The translations under genes were made by a program, and so were the position numbers. A stretch of 64,000 nt of DNA. It comes from an uncultured Pelagibacteraceae bacterium. GTDB taxonomy: Bacteria; Pseudomonadota; Alphaproteobacteria; Pelagibacterales; Pelagibacteraceae. The DNA is taken from assembly GCA_902624495.1 (NCBI GenBank), contig CACNYH010000001.1, forward strand, positions 62,001 to 126,000. The letters are read 5' to 3'. Positions 38,815-47,977 of this stretch are shown here, one piece after another (position 1 is the first letter of the stretch; the number at the start of each line of letters is the position of its first letter). The notes below the pieces were generated by a model. The model did no database searches. It had not been told where the DNA came from and saw only the letters and a list, made by a program, of their open reading frames with translations.

Positions 38815-39631
38815 AAAAAAAATTGTAATAACAGGTGGAAAAGGTCTACTTGGTTCGAAATTTTATATTAAATACAAAAAACAATACAACATAATTAGGT
38901 ATCCTAATAGGATTGAACATTTCTCTAAATTTCAAAAATGGTTAAAAAAAAAGAATTTTGATTACCTTATTCATTTCGCGGCTTTAACTAAAAGTGAAAG
39001 TATAAAAAGAAAAAAAAGTCTTAATTTAATAAATGTAAAATCAACATTAAATTTAATTAAATCTATAGATAAAAGAAATATGAGAGATTTTAAATATTTT
39101 TTATTTATATCAAGTTCACATGTATATGGAACTTCGTCAAAACAAATAAAGGAAAACTTTAAAACTTCTCCAAATAACCCATATGGAGTTTCTAAGAAAA
39201 AAGTTGAGGATTTTATATTAAAAAATAGAAATAGATTTAAGTTTAAGATAGGTATCGCAAGAGTTTTTAATTCTACAGGCCCGAAACAGAAATTAGGAAA
39301 TTTTGTGCCAGACATGATTAAGAAAATTAGAAAAAATAGTTTTATAGATAACGTTAATCAATATAGAGACTTCATACATATAGATGATGTAATGGAGTCT
39401 CTTGTATTATTGATAAAAAAAAAGTTTAATAGACCAATAAATATCTCTAGTGGCAAAAAAATTAATCTTATTCGGGTTTGCAAAATTATAAACCAAACTT
39501 ATATTAAAAAAAAAATCATTTATGGAAAGACAAGAGGAAAAGATCTATATGGAGATAACAAGCTCCTGAAATCAATTGGAAAAATAAAATTTAAGAATAT
39601 TCGTCAGATTATAAAATCATATAAAAAATAA
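38786..39631 (+). CDS. NAD-dependent epimerase/dehydratase (nucleotide-sugar 4-ketoreductase candidate)
   Basis: VITGGKGLLGSKF Rossmann motif, YGVSKKK active-site YxxxK, DFIHIDDVMESL. Confidence 0.85.
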   Translation: MLRHLNKASKKKIVITGGKGLLGSKFYIKYKKQYNIIRYPNRIEHFSKFQKWLKKKNFDYLIHFAALTKSESIKRKKSLNLINVKSTLNLIKSIDKRNMRDFKYFLFISSSHVYGTSSKQIKENFKTSPNNPYGVSKKKVEDFILKNRNRFKFKIGIARVFNSTGPKQKLGNFVPDMIKKIRKNSFIDNVNQYRDFIHIDDVMESLVLLIKKKFNRPINISSGKKINLIRVCKIINQTYIKKKIIYGKTRGKDLYGDNKLLKSIGKIKFKNIRQIIKSYKK

Positions 39632-40656
39632 TGAAAAATTTTATTTTTTTTAGAACCGATAGACTAGGTGATTTTATAATAATAACCAATATTATTAAAG
39701 CAATTAAGGTTAAATATCCAAAATCTAAAATAACTGTTGTAGCGTCTCAATATAATTATCATTTCGTAAAAAAATTTAAAATTGTTGATAGAGTAATTTT
39801 ATTTAATAAAGATTATAATCTTATAAAAAAAATAGATATATTTAAGAAGATTAACGATAGAAATTATGATGTATCATTCTCAATAGATGGAAAATCATTT
39901 TCTAATTTATGCACTTTTTTTTTAAATTCGAAATTAAAACTTGGTTTAATTTATAAATCTAGTATTTTAGGAATACCTTTTTATAAACCAAACTTGTTAT
40001 TTAAAATTATATTTAATTATTTTGAGACTTTTACTAGCAAAAAATATTTACTTCAAATAGAACATTTGCCAACTAAATTGATAAATCTAGCAAATAAATT
40101 ATCTTTTAAAATTAAAAAAAAAGACAAATATTATTTCGTGCCATCAATAAAGAATAGTGATTTTAAAAAAAAATTTGGTAAATATATTAAAAATAAATTT
40201 ATCTTAATCCATTTAGATGAAAAGTGGAACGACATAAAAGATATTGAAGCAGAATTATTCAAAAATATTATTAGATTTCAGAAATTAACTAAAATGAATT
40301 TGATTATTACTTCTAAAAATAATCAAAATATATATTTTAAAAAATTTAGAGATTTTCTAGATAGAAAAGATTTAAGTAAAATCACTTTACTAAATAATTT
40401 AAACTTAAATGCAATGGAGAGATTTATTAATTACTCAGCTTTTTCAATAAGTTGTCATTCTGGTTTTTTAGTACAGATAGCTGGCTGCAATAGAACAAAA
40501 ATAATAGATATAGTAAATAAAGAGGACTATTTATGGTATAGTTGCTGGAAACCATTAAACACTAAACATAAATTTGTCTTTAAATCCAATTATGAACAAA
40601 AATTCAAAGTTGAAAAAATATTTAATAACATAGTCAAAATAAGCAAAAATTTTTAA
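39631..40656 (+). CDS. Glycosyltransferase family 9 (heptosyltransferase-like)
   Basis: FFRTDRLGDFIIITNIIKAIKVKYPKSKITVVAS; NYSAFSISCHSGFLVQIAG. Confidence 0.82.
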   Translation: MKNFIFFRTDRLGDFIIITNIIKAIKVKYPKSKITVVASQYNYHFVKKFKIVDRVILFNKDYNLIKKIDIFKKINDRNYDVSFSIDGKSFSNLCTFFLNSKLKLGLIYKSSILGIPFYKPNLLFKIIFNYFETFTSKKYLLQIEHLPTKLINLANKLSFKIKKKDKYYFVPSIKNSDFKKKFGKYIKNKFILIHLDEKWNDIKDIEAELFKNIIRFQKLTKMNLIITSKNNQNIYFKKFRDFLDRKDLSKITLLNNLNLNAMERFINYSAFSISCHSGFLVQIAGCNRTKIIDIVNKEDYLWYSCWKPLNTKHKFVFKSNYEQKFKVEKIFNNIVKISKNF

Positions 40657-40668
40657 TGAGAGCTTTTA

Positions 40669-41640
40669 ATGATTAGAATTTGGGGTACGTCTTTTAGTTT
40701 GATTGGTGACTTAATTATGAGTTTGCCTCAATTAACTTATTTTAAGAAGAAATACAGTAATTCTTATATAAATTTTGTCATACATAAAAAGATATCATAT
40801 TGTGCTCCTCTTTTTTTTAACCATCCTGATATTGACAAAATAATCATCTCAGGAGAGTGGAGTTCATTTAATTTGGATGATTATAAAATTGCTGCAGAGT
40901 GTGATATAGTTACAACTTCTTTAGATCATTCAAACAAAAAAATTTTAGATCGAAAACATAACGATAAATATTGGTATAATCATAGAAATTGTATTGAAGA
41001 GACTGCCTTGATGTCTGGTATTGCTGATTTAAATGAAATACTAACTTTAAATGAAAAAATTCCTTACCTTAATAAATGGTTTGACCCTGGATTTGAAGAT
41101 GCGCAGAAAAAGGGTGCTTATACATATGAAAAAGAAGAGTCAAAACGTAATAAAATTTTAGGTAAATCATTAGCAATATGGCCTTTTGCGGGATATGGGA
41201 GGAGTAAAAACCGTAATCCATCAGAGGAATGGTGGTGCAAATTGGTTTCAACATTAACCGATAATTCAATTAATGTTTATCATTTTGGTTATTTTAAAGA
41301 GCCTAAATTATCTGAAAATAAAAAATATTATCATAACTTAACAAACTTAGATTTTTTTAATCAAGTAAAAATTTCTTTGGGATCTAAACTTGCAATTGGT
41401 ACAGACTCGGGATCTATGTGGGTATTAGCCGCTTATAATCATCCAATGATTATATTAGGAACTAATTGGTACGATAATCATACGAATAATTTAAAAGCTA
41501 CTATTCCACCAATTAAAAATGGTGAATGTATATTTAATCAAAATAATTTTTTGAATTTAAGCACTGATGAAATTTATGATAAAATTTTATCTTATGGAGT
41601 TAAAAATGAAAATTTTATTGATAAGATATTTAAATTTTAA
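40669..41640 (+). CDS. GT9/heptosyltransferase-like protein
   Basis: SFSLIGDLIMSLPQLTYFKKKYSNSYINFV; KLAIGTDSGSMWVLAAYNHPMIILG. Confidence 0.7.
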   Translation: MIRIWGTSFSLIGDLIMSLPQLTYFKKKYSNSYINFVIHKKISYCAPLFFNHPDIDKIIISGEWSSFNLDDYKIAAECDIVTTSLDHSNKKILDRKHNDKYWYNHRNCIEETALMSGIADLNEILTLNEKIPYLNKWFDPGFEDAQKKGAYTYEKEESKRNKILGKSLAIWPFAGYGRSKNRNPSEEWWCKLVSTLTDNSINVYHFGYFKEPKLSENKKYYHNLTNLDFFNQVKISLGSKLAIGTDSGSMWVLAAYNHPMIILGTNWYDNHTNNLKATIPPIKNGECIFNQNNFLNLSTDEIYDKILSYGVKNENFIDKIFKF

Positions 41641-42583
41641 TTTTATTTAATGCGTTATTTTTAAATAAATTGGCCTCTCTTATATACCTTCGTACCATTT
41701 GTGTAGATTTATGGCCAGTCATCGCCATAATACTTCTTTCATCAGCGCCAGATTCTGCTGCAACAGTTGCAAATCCGGATCTTAAACTGTGACCTGAAAA
41801 ATTTTGATTTTCTATCCCTGCTAAGTTTAAATAATTTTTGATTATTAATACTACAGATTGATCGGTCAATCTGTAACTTGTTAATATTGACCCTTTTGCG
41901 AATCTTCTAAATATTGGCCCTGTTCTTATATTCGATAAGTATACCAAGTTCTTTAAGCTTGTAACTGGGCAATATTTTTCATTGGCAAAGTAGGGGAGTG
42001 CTTTTATCAGACCTTCTCCAAATTGATCTGTTTTAGACCTTACAAGAATTATTTTAACACCTTCGTCAACAAAATCTAAGTCTTCGTGATTTATAGATAT
42101 TAATTCTGTTCTTCTAAACCCTCCACCAAAACCAACTAGTATTAGAGTTCTATCTCTTAATTTTTTTATTTTTGGTATTCTTTGATCATCTATTATATCA
42201 ATTATTTTTTTTAAGTGATTGATTAATAACGGTTTTTTACCTGTTTGCATGGTCCCTTTTTTTCTTTTTATACCCATTAAGTTTTCAATTATAACTGGGT
42301 GTTTAGTATCCAAATAATGACCTTTAAGTTTATGGACCACTCCAATAGAAACTAATCTACGTCTAATAGTGCTTATTTTTGAGTTAGCTGAAAGATGCGT
42401 GAGATATAAAGACACAACCTTGGGTTCAGTAGGCATTGAGTTGAATCCATGTTTTGAGCAAAATGCTCCAAAATCTTTAAAATCAGATTTATAAGCTCTT
42501 AAAGTATTATCTGCTTTAGATAACTTGAGGTTGTTTAAAGTATCCTCATGAAGCTTTTTTAGATCTGTGATCAATTCATTCAT
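41630..42583 (-). CDS. Tyrosine recombinase/integrase
   Basis: Catalytic motifs R (GGGFRRTELISI), HSLRSG, GHKSTQMVRRYIRE; N-terminal SAM-like domain. Confidence 0.93.
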   Translation of the reverse strand: MNELITDLKKLHEDTLNNLKLSKADNTLRAYKSDFKDFGAFCSKHGFNSMPTEPKVVSLYLTHLSANSKISTIRRRLVSIGVVHKLKGHYLDTKHPVIIENLMGIKRKKGTMQTGKKPLLINHLKKIIDIIDDQRIPKIKKLRDRTLILVGFGGGFRRTELISINHEDLDFVDEGVKIILVRSKTDQFGEGLIKALPYFANEKYCPVTSLKNLVYLSNIRTGPIFRRFAKGSILTSYRLTDQSVVLIIKNYLNLAGIENQNFSGHSLRSGFATVAAESGADERSIMAMTGHKSTQMVRRYIREANLFKNNALNKIKI

Positions 42584-42590
42584 ATTTCAT

Positions 42591-42627
42591 TATTACTATT
42601 GATAACAATTAATTATCAATAGTAATA
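42591..42627. repeat. Perfect 15-bp inverted repeat with 7-bp spacer upstream of the integrase
   Basis: TATTACTATTGATAA-CAATTAA-TTATCAATAGTAATA read directly. Confidence 0.95.
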
Positions 42628-42643
42628 TATTAAGTGATTTTAG

Positions 42644-42835
42644 ATGTCAATACATATAATTTTAAAGTTAATGATTAAATTTATTCTTCCCTTAGTAGTA
42701 TTTATAGCTGCTGTTTACGGAATTTCGTACTTTTGGACTAACTCAAGCTCAAAAGGCAAAAAAATGATAGCTTTAGGCTTAATAATAGGCCTTATAGTGG
42801 GCATATCTTTAACAACTTACCTGATTTTTGACTAA
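42644..42835 (+). CDS. Small membrane protein, two predicted TM helices
   Basis: 63 aa with two hydrophobic stretches; ATGA-type coupling to the next gene. Confidence 0.6.
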   Translation: MSIHIILKLMIKFILPLVVFIAAVYGISYFWTNSSSKGKKMIALGLIIGLIVGISLTTYLIFD

Positions 42836-43110
42836 TGAAGTTAATTGGAACTGAGTTTCAGCTAAAAGTATGGGCTTATTTAAGGAAAATACCTCGTGGA
42901 AGCGTTAGAACCTACTCTCAAGTGGCAAAAGATATAGGAAAACCGCTCGCTATACGCGCTGTGGCCACTGCCATAGGAAAAAACCCCTATGCTCCTAAAA
43001 TACCTTGCCATAGAGTTATTAGATCCGATGGATCGCTGGGAGGCTATTCAGGCAAAGGAGGCTTAAAAACAAAGAGATTTTTACTAAAAAAAGAGGGTAT
43101 TAAGCTCTAG
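42835..43110 (+). CDS. MGMT-family protein consisting only of the alkyltransferase DNA-binding/active-site domain
   Basis: TEFQLKVWAYLRKIPRGSVRTYSQVAKDIGKPLAIRAVATAIGKNPYAPKIPCHRVIRSDGSLGGYSGK; intact PCHRV. Confidence 0.93.
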   Translation: MKLIGTEFQLKVWAYLRKIPRGSVRTYSQVAKDIGKPLAIRAVATAIGKNPYAPKIPCHRVIRSDGSLGGYSGKGGLKTKRFLLKKEGIKL

Positions 43111-43194
43111 AATTGTTATTTGACGGGCGATCAGGTCTATTTACCCCTATTTCACTGTTTTTTTTATCCACACACCAGTAAGTTGTACTCTGAA

Positions 43195-43275
43195 ATGAAT
43201 GATTCCAAAAAAAACACCATCTATGGCCGTTTAAACGGTATATTCAGTAAACGCAAAGCTCGAAGAATACTTTAA
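43195..43275 (+). other. Possible small ORF (26 aa, MNDSKKNTIYGRLNGIFSKRKARRIL) in the 3' intergenic region, same frame as the MGMT gene
   Basis: ATG 43195 to TAA 43273-43275; frame stays open from the codon after the MGMT TAG. Confidence 0.3.
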
Positions 43276-43521
43276 TTATGACGCTTTTAGAGTGGTCTAA
43301 AACACTCAATTTTACTTAATTTTAGCTTATAACAATTTATCATTTTATCGATTTTTATAATTAATCCTTAATTTTAATACTTTTTTCATTGATTTGTTTT
43401 TTTTTTAATCAAGAATAAGCTTTATTCTTCAATGTTTATATGTTTTTTTTTCCTAATATATAAGCAACACTTACCTATTAGCATATATATTACTTTAATT
43501 ATTAATCGTAAGTAACTGTAT

Positions 43522-44421
43522 TTATTGAAAATATTTGAGACTAAAATATACAACAATTGGAATAGTTATAAATGACATTAGTGTTGAAGTAACTATAACG
43601 CTAGCAATACTATCGACTACCCTTTTCTCTGAATACATAGAGCCAACTAAGTAAGTTAAGATAGCACTAGGCATAGCGGATTGAATTAAAAGCACTCCAG
43701 CAGCTAATCCAGTGAGGTTTAAATATTTAATTAAACCAAATCCAATTATGGGACCAATTATAATTCTTACGCCGCTTAAAATAGACGCTTGCAACCATGA
43801 TACTACTTTTAATTTTGTCAATGCAATTCCTAAGGACATTAGAACCAAAAATATTGTAGCGTAGGTTAATAAAAAAGTAGTGTTAACTACAAAGCCAGGG
43901 ACCTCCCAATCATAATATAAAACGATCACAGCCGCTATTATCCCGTATATAGGCATATTAGTAATTAATATTTTCAATGAAAAACTCTTTTTTGCTAAAA
44001 GGACTCCTAATGTGAAGTGAAGCAGAATAATTACTGATGCTATAGCTGAAGCTATACCTAAACCCTTTGTGCCATAGGCAAATAAGCAAATTGGTATACC
44101 CATATTACCAGTATTTGGTAATATTAATGGTGGAAGTTCACTTACAAAGTCCTTTTTCATTAAAGCAAGAACTATTAAGCCTACTACAGCAAACCCGCCT
44201 ATTATAATCAAAGCATATGTAAAATATTCTACAAATGTTTCTAAAGTTACACCTGTAGAAGTAATAGTGTAAAAAATCATTGCAGGTGTTCCCACATTAC
44301 CAGCCAATGTGGTTATAAAATCGGTGTTAAAATTTGGATCTTTTTTTCCAAGGTAATAGCCTATACCAATTACAAAAAATACTGGAAGTATGACGTCTAT
44401 TAGTTTGATGTAGAGTTCCAT
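43522..44421 (-). CDS. AEC family transporter (auxin efflux carrier-like)
   Basis: VILPVFFVIGIGYYLGKKD; LPPLILPNTGNMGIPICLFAYG; LIQSAMPSAILTYLV. Confidence 0.9.
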   Translation of the reverse strand: MELYIKLIDVILPVFFVIGIGYYLGKKDPNFNTDFITTLAGNVGTPAMIFYTITSTGVTLETFVEYFTYALIIIGGFAVVGLIVLALMKKDFVSELPPLILPNTGNMGIPICLFAYGTKGLGIASAIASVIILLHFTLGVLLAKKSFSLKILITNMPIYGIIAAVIVLYYDWEVPGFVVNTTFLLTYATIFLVLMSLGIALTKLKVVSWLQASILSGVRIIIGPIIGFGLIKYLNLTGLAAGVLLIQSAMPSAILTYLVGSMYSEKRVVDSIASVIVTSTLMSFITIPIVVYFSLKYFQ

Positions 44422-45428
44422 TAAACTCTTACATCAGATTTTCGAGGCTTTCTCAACTTATTAGTGTTATAATTAATAGCCGTTTCGAACTCCATTAATC
44501 GCTTATGTATTGATCTTAGTTCTGTAATTCTTGTCCAATTATACAAAAATACAGAGAAAGCGTCCTTTACCTCACCAAATGCATTTACTACTTGCATCAT
44601 AATACCCAAAGTGAACGCTGCCGTGAACAATCCTGGTGCCATTATTAAAAAAGGTACAATTACAAATAATTGTCTGTACCAAATAGCCCATAAATCAAAA
44701 TATCCGTAGTGTAAAAATAGTTTATGGTAATTGAATTTTATTCCAGTAAACAATTGTAAAATCGTAGGAGCTTGAACATAATTTTTTCTGTCGTCTTCAC
44801 CATAAACTAATTCTTTTCTAAATGCAGCTTCAACCTTTTGATTGTTGTATTCTAGACCAGGTAATTTTATTCCGACTAGCCAACTAATAAGTATTCCGCC
44901 TAAACTAAGAGTAAGCGCTACCCACACTAAAGATCCAGATACATTATTTAAAAAAGGTACAGTAACATTTGAAGAAAGAACCCATAAAATTGGGATGAAT
45001 GCTATTAATGTCATAATAGCTTTAACAACTTGCAATCCAATTGACTCTACAATTTTTGCAAAGTTCATACAGTCTTCTTGAATTCTTTGAGATGAACCCT
45101 CTACTTTTGCTTCAGTAGCTCTCCAATATGGCATATACGAAAACGTCATAGCCTCTCTCCATCTAAATGCCCATAGTCTTGTAAACCAATTAGTAAAGGC
45201 AAAAAGTGTAACGTACGGAAGTGCTATATATAAAAATCTTTTAATTGACTCCCAAAATTCAGATATTTCACGTTTCTCAGCTGTTTGGAGAATATCATAA
45301 AAATCCTTATACCAACTATTAAAGAGAACATCCAAATAGGTTTGCAACACTAGTAAAGATATAATAAAAAAACCTCCTCCGTAGGACCAATAAAACCATT
45401 TTTTATCTCTGAAAAAACTTCTCCACAT
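44421..45428 (-). CDS. SbmA/BacA-family transporter
   Basis: SWYKDFYDILQ, RWREAMTFSYMPYWRA, SQRIQEDCMNFA, FTLGIMMQVVNAFGEVKDAFSVFLYNWTRITELRSIHKRL. Confidence 0.9.
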   Translation of the reverse strand: MWRSFFRDKKWFYWSYGGGFFIISLLVLQTYLDVLFNSWYKDFYDILQTAEKREISEFWESIKRFLYIALPYVTLFAFTNWFTRLWAFRWREAMTFSYMPYWRATEAKVEGSSQRIQEDCMNFAKIVESIGLQVVKAIMTLIAFIPILWVLSSNVTVPFLNNVSGSLVWVALTLSLGGILISWLVGIKLPGLEYNNQKVEAAFRKELVYGEDDRKNYVQAPTILQLFTGIKFNYHKLFLHYGYFDLWAIWYRQLFVIVPFLIMAPGLFTAAFTLGIMMQVVNAFGEVKDAFSVFLYNWTRITELRSIHKRLMEFETAINYNTNKLRKPRKSDVRV

Positions 45429-45430
45429 AT

Positions 45431-45715
45431 TTAATCTTTAAGAAAATTATCTGCGTATGATCTTATAACAAATTCTTTCTTATTAGGTTCAATAACATTA
45501 TAAGATATATTATTTTTTTCAGCATATTCTATAGCTTTTTCTTTTGATGGAAACTTAAGAATAACTTCTTCAAGTGTATCCGTCGATGTTTCCCACCCCA
45601 TTAAAGGATTTACTGAGGGATCTTTAGTTATAAATTCTAATACCCAATTTTTAAGTTTGCCCCTGCCCGATTGCATCGCAGTTTTAGCAGGAATATAAAT
45701 TTTAGCTTTTTTCAT
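45431..45715 (-). CDS. ETC complex I subunit conserved-region (NDUFS4-like) protein
   Basis: IYIPAKTAMQSGRGKLKNWVLEF...PLMGWETSTDTLEEVILKFPSKEKAIEYAEKNNISYNV. Confidence 0.92.
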   Translation of the reverse strand: MKKAKIYIPAKTAMQSGRGKLKNWVLEFITKDPSVNPLMGWETSTDTLEEVILKFPSKEKAIEYAEKNNISYNVIEPNKKEFVIRSYADNFLKD

Positions 45716-45723
45716 GTTTATAA

Positions 45724-45800
<77 letters not shown>

Positions 45801-45873
45801 AACGTCTGTTTTATAGGTTAATTAAGTGATTTTGGCAATTGAAAGATAGTCTCTATAGAAGTAAATAATACCA

Positions 45874-47046
45874 ATGATACAGCATATTACAAAACCATTT
45901 AAATATTTTTTTAAACTTGAAGCTGCCTCTGGGTTAGTTTTGTTATTTGCTGCAATACTAGCACTTATAATTAGTAATGGTGGTTTAAGTGAAATTTATT
46001 TTTCTACCCTAGAAAAATATATAACACTTGGTACTAAGGATTTTGGTCTAAAACTAAGTGTTCTTCATTGGATAAATGATGTTCTGATGGCTATATTTTT
46101 CTTTTTTGTTTCACTAGAGATAAAAAGAGAATTTATTCAGGGAGAATTATCTAATCCAAAACAAGCTATGCTACCTATCATTGGTGCAGTCGGAGGGATG
46201 GCGGTGCCGGCATTATTTTATATCTTTGTAAATTATTCTGACAGCACAACATTAAATGGTTGGGCTATACCTTCGGCTACAGATATTGCTTTCTCCTTAG
46301 GAGTTTTATCGTTATTAGGTAAAAGGGTCCCAATATCGCTTAAAGTTTTTTTGACTGCTCTAGCAATTATTGATGATTTAGGGGCAATTGTAATTATTGC
46401 CTTTTTTTATTCTGGAAATATTGAAACAAAATATTTATTTCTGATGTTGCTATCTTTGATTGTTTTAATAACTCTTAATAAATATAAAATTAAAAGTTTT
46501 ATACCTTTCTTAATTGTAGGAATTTTTCTGTGGGATTTTACTCATCAATCGGGAATACATGCTACAATTGCAGGTGTTCTATTAGCCCTAACAATTCCAC
46601 ATAACAAAAATAAAAGTAAAGAGTCAATGTTACTGAAACTAGAACATGGATTGTCACCTTATGTGGCTTTTGGAATAATGCCCCTTTTTGCTTTTGCAAA
46701 TGCAGGAGTTTCACTTGGAGGACTTACTTTTGCTACTTTATTAAATCCTGTGCCTCTTGGAATTGTTTTAGGTCTATTTTTTGGAAAACAAATTGGTGTT
46801 TTTGCCCTCTCTTATATATCAGTTAAACTTAAATTTGCCGATAAACCATCCGGTTCTACTTGGTTAGCTCTTTATGGAGTTTCAATATTAACAGGTATTG
46901 GATTTACTATGAGTTTATTTGTTGGAAATTTAGCTTTTGTAAATAATTTAGAATATATGGATGGAGTTAAAATTGGAGTATTAACTGGATCGCTTCTTTC
47001 TACACTCTTTGGATATTTCTTACTGTTATTTTCTTCTAAGAAATGA
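45874..47046 (+). CDS. nhaA: Na+/H+ antiporter NhaA
   Basis: EIKREFIQGELS, PSATDIAFSLGVLSLLGKRVP, LAIIDDLGAIVIIAFFY. Confidence 0.95.
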   Translation: MIQHITKPFKYFFKLEAASGLVLLFAAILALIISNGGLSEIYFSTLEKYITLGTKDFGLKLSVLHWINDVLMAIFFFFVSLEIKREFIQGELSNPKQAMLPIIGAVGGMAVPALFYIFVNYSDSTTLNGWAIPSATDIAFSLGVLSLLGKRVPISLKVFLTALAIIDDLGAIVIIAFFYSGNIETKYLFLMLLSLIVLITLNKYKIKSFIPFLIVGIFLWDFTHQSGIHATIAGVLLALTIPHNKNKSKESMLLKLEHGLSPYVAFGIMPLFAFANAGVSLGGLTFATLLNPVPLGIVLGLFFGKQIGVFALSYISVKLKFADKPSGSTWLALYGVSILTGIGFTMSLFVGNLAFVNNLEYMDGVKIGVLTGSLLSTLFGYFLLLFSSKK

Positions 47047-47444
47047 TCAACAAAGATATCATTAAATTAGCTTCTAATACTTCAAATGTAGGTCTTAAAA
47101 ATAAATATTCTCACAAGATATCTTTAAAAAACTCAACATGTGGAGACAAAATTACCTTAGAGTTAATAGCAGATGAAAGAAAAATAAGCTCAATGAAATA
47201 TGAAACTATATCCTGTGTATATTGTGAAGCTTCAGCAAGTCTTCTATCAAGAAAAATCAAAAACGTTAAATTAAAAGATATTAAAAATGATTTAATAACC
47301 TTAAAAAAAATATCTTTAAAAAAAAATGTAAAAACCCCTAGGAGATTATCTGATTTCAAAAAATTACTAAATAGCGACAATTTTAATAGATTTAAATGTA
47401 TATTTTTACCGATTGATGCAGTATTAAAAGCATTAAAATTATGA
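47043..47444 (+). CDS. NifU/IscU N-terminal-type Fe-S scaffold-like protein
   Basis: STCGDKITLEL, ISCVYCEASASLLS, RFKCIFLPIDAVLKAL: three conserved-position cysteines. Confidence 0.8.
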   Translation: MINKDIIKLASNTSNVGLKNKYSHKISLKNSTCGDKITLELIADERKISSMKYETISCVYCEASASLLSRKIKNVKLKDIKNDLITLKKISLKKNVKTPRRLSDFKKLLNSDNFNRFKCIFLPIDAVLKALKL

Positions 47445-47977
47445 AAAAAATATTCATTATTTTATTTATGTTCAGTTTTTTTTCAAAAGTTATAGCTGAG
47501 AATAATGGCACAGCTTATGATTACGAATTTAATAGCATAGATGGAGACTTAATAAAACTAAGTGAGTACAAAGGAAAGGTAATTGTAGTAGTAAATGTTG
47601 CGAGTAGATGTGGATACACACCTCAATACGAAGATCTTCAAACATTGTGGTCTAAATATAAAAGTAAAAATTTAGTTGTTTTAGGAATTCCTACCAATAA
47701 CTTCAGACAAGAACCTGGAAACAACAAAGAAATAAAAAACTTTTGTGAAATAAATTTCGGAATTACATTTCCGATGACAGAAAAGATTAGTGTAATAGGA
47801 AATAATTCACATCCATTTTATAAATGGGCAAGAAAAGATTACGGTATTGGTGCAATACCAAAGTGGAATTTTCATAAAATTATAATTGGAAAAGATGGGA
47901 AAGTTTCAGAAACATTCTCCTCAATAACAAAACCTTCATCTAAGAAATTCATTAAAGCAATTGAAAACTTGATTTAA
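47441..47977 (+). CDS. Glutathione peroxidase family protein (Cys type)
   Basis: VIVVVNVASRCGYTPQYEDLQTLW; PKWNFHKIIIGKDGKV. Confidence 0.94.
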   Translation: MKKIFIILFMFSFFSKVIAENNGTAYDYEFNSIDGDLIKLSEYKGKVIVVVNVASRCGYTPQYEDLQTLWSKYKSKNLVVLGIPTNNFRQEPGNNKEIKNFCEINFGITFPMTEKISVIGNNSHPFYKWARKDYGIGAIPKWNFHKIIIGKDGKVSETFSSITKPSSKKFIKAIENLI

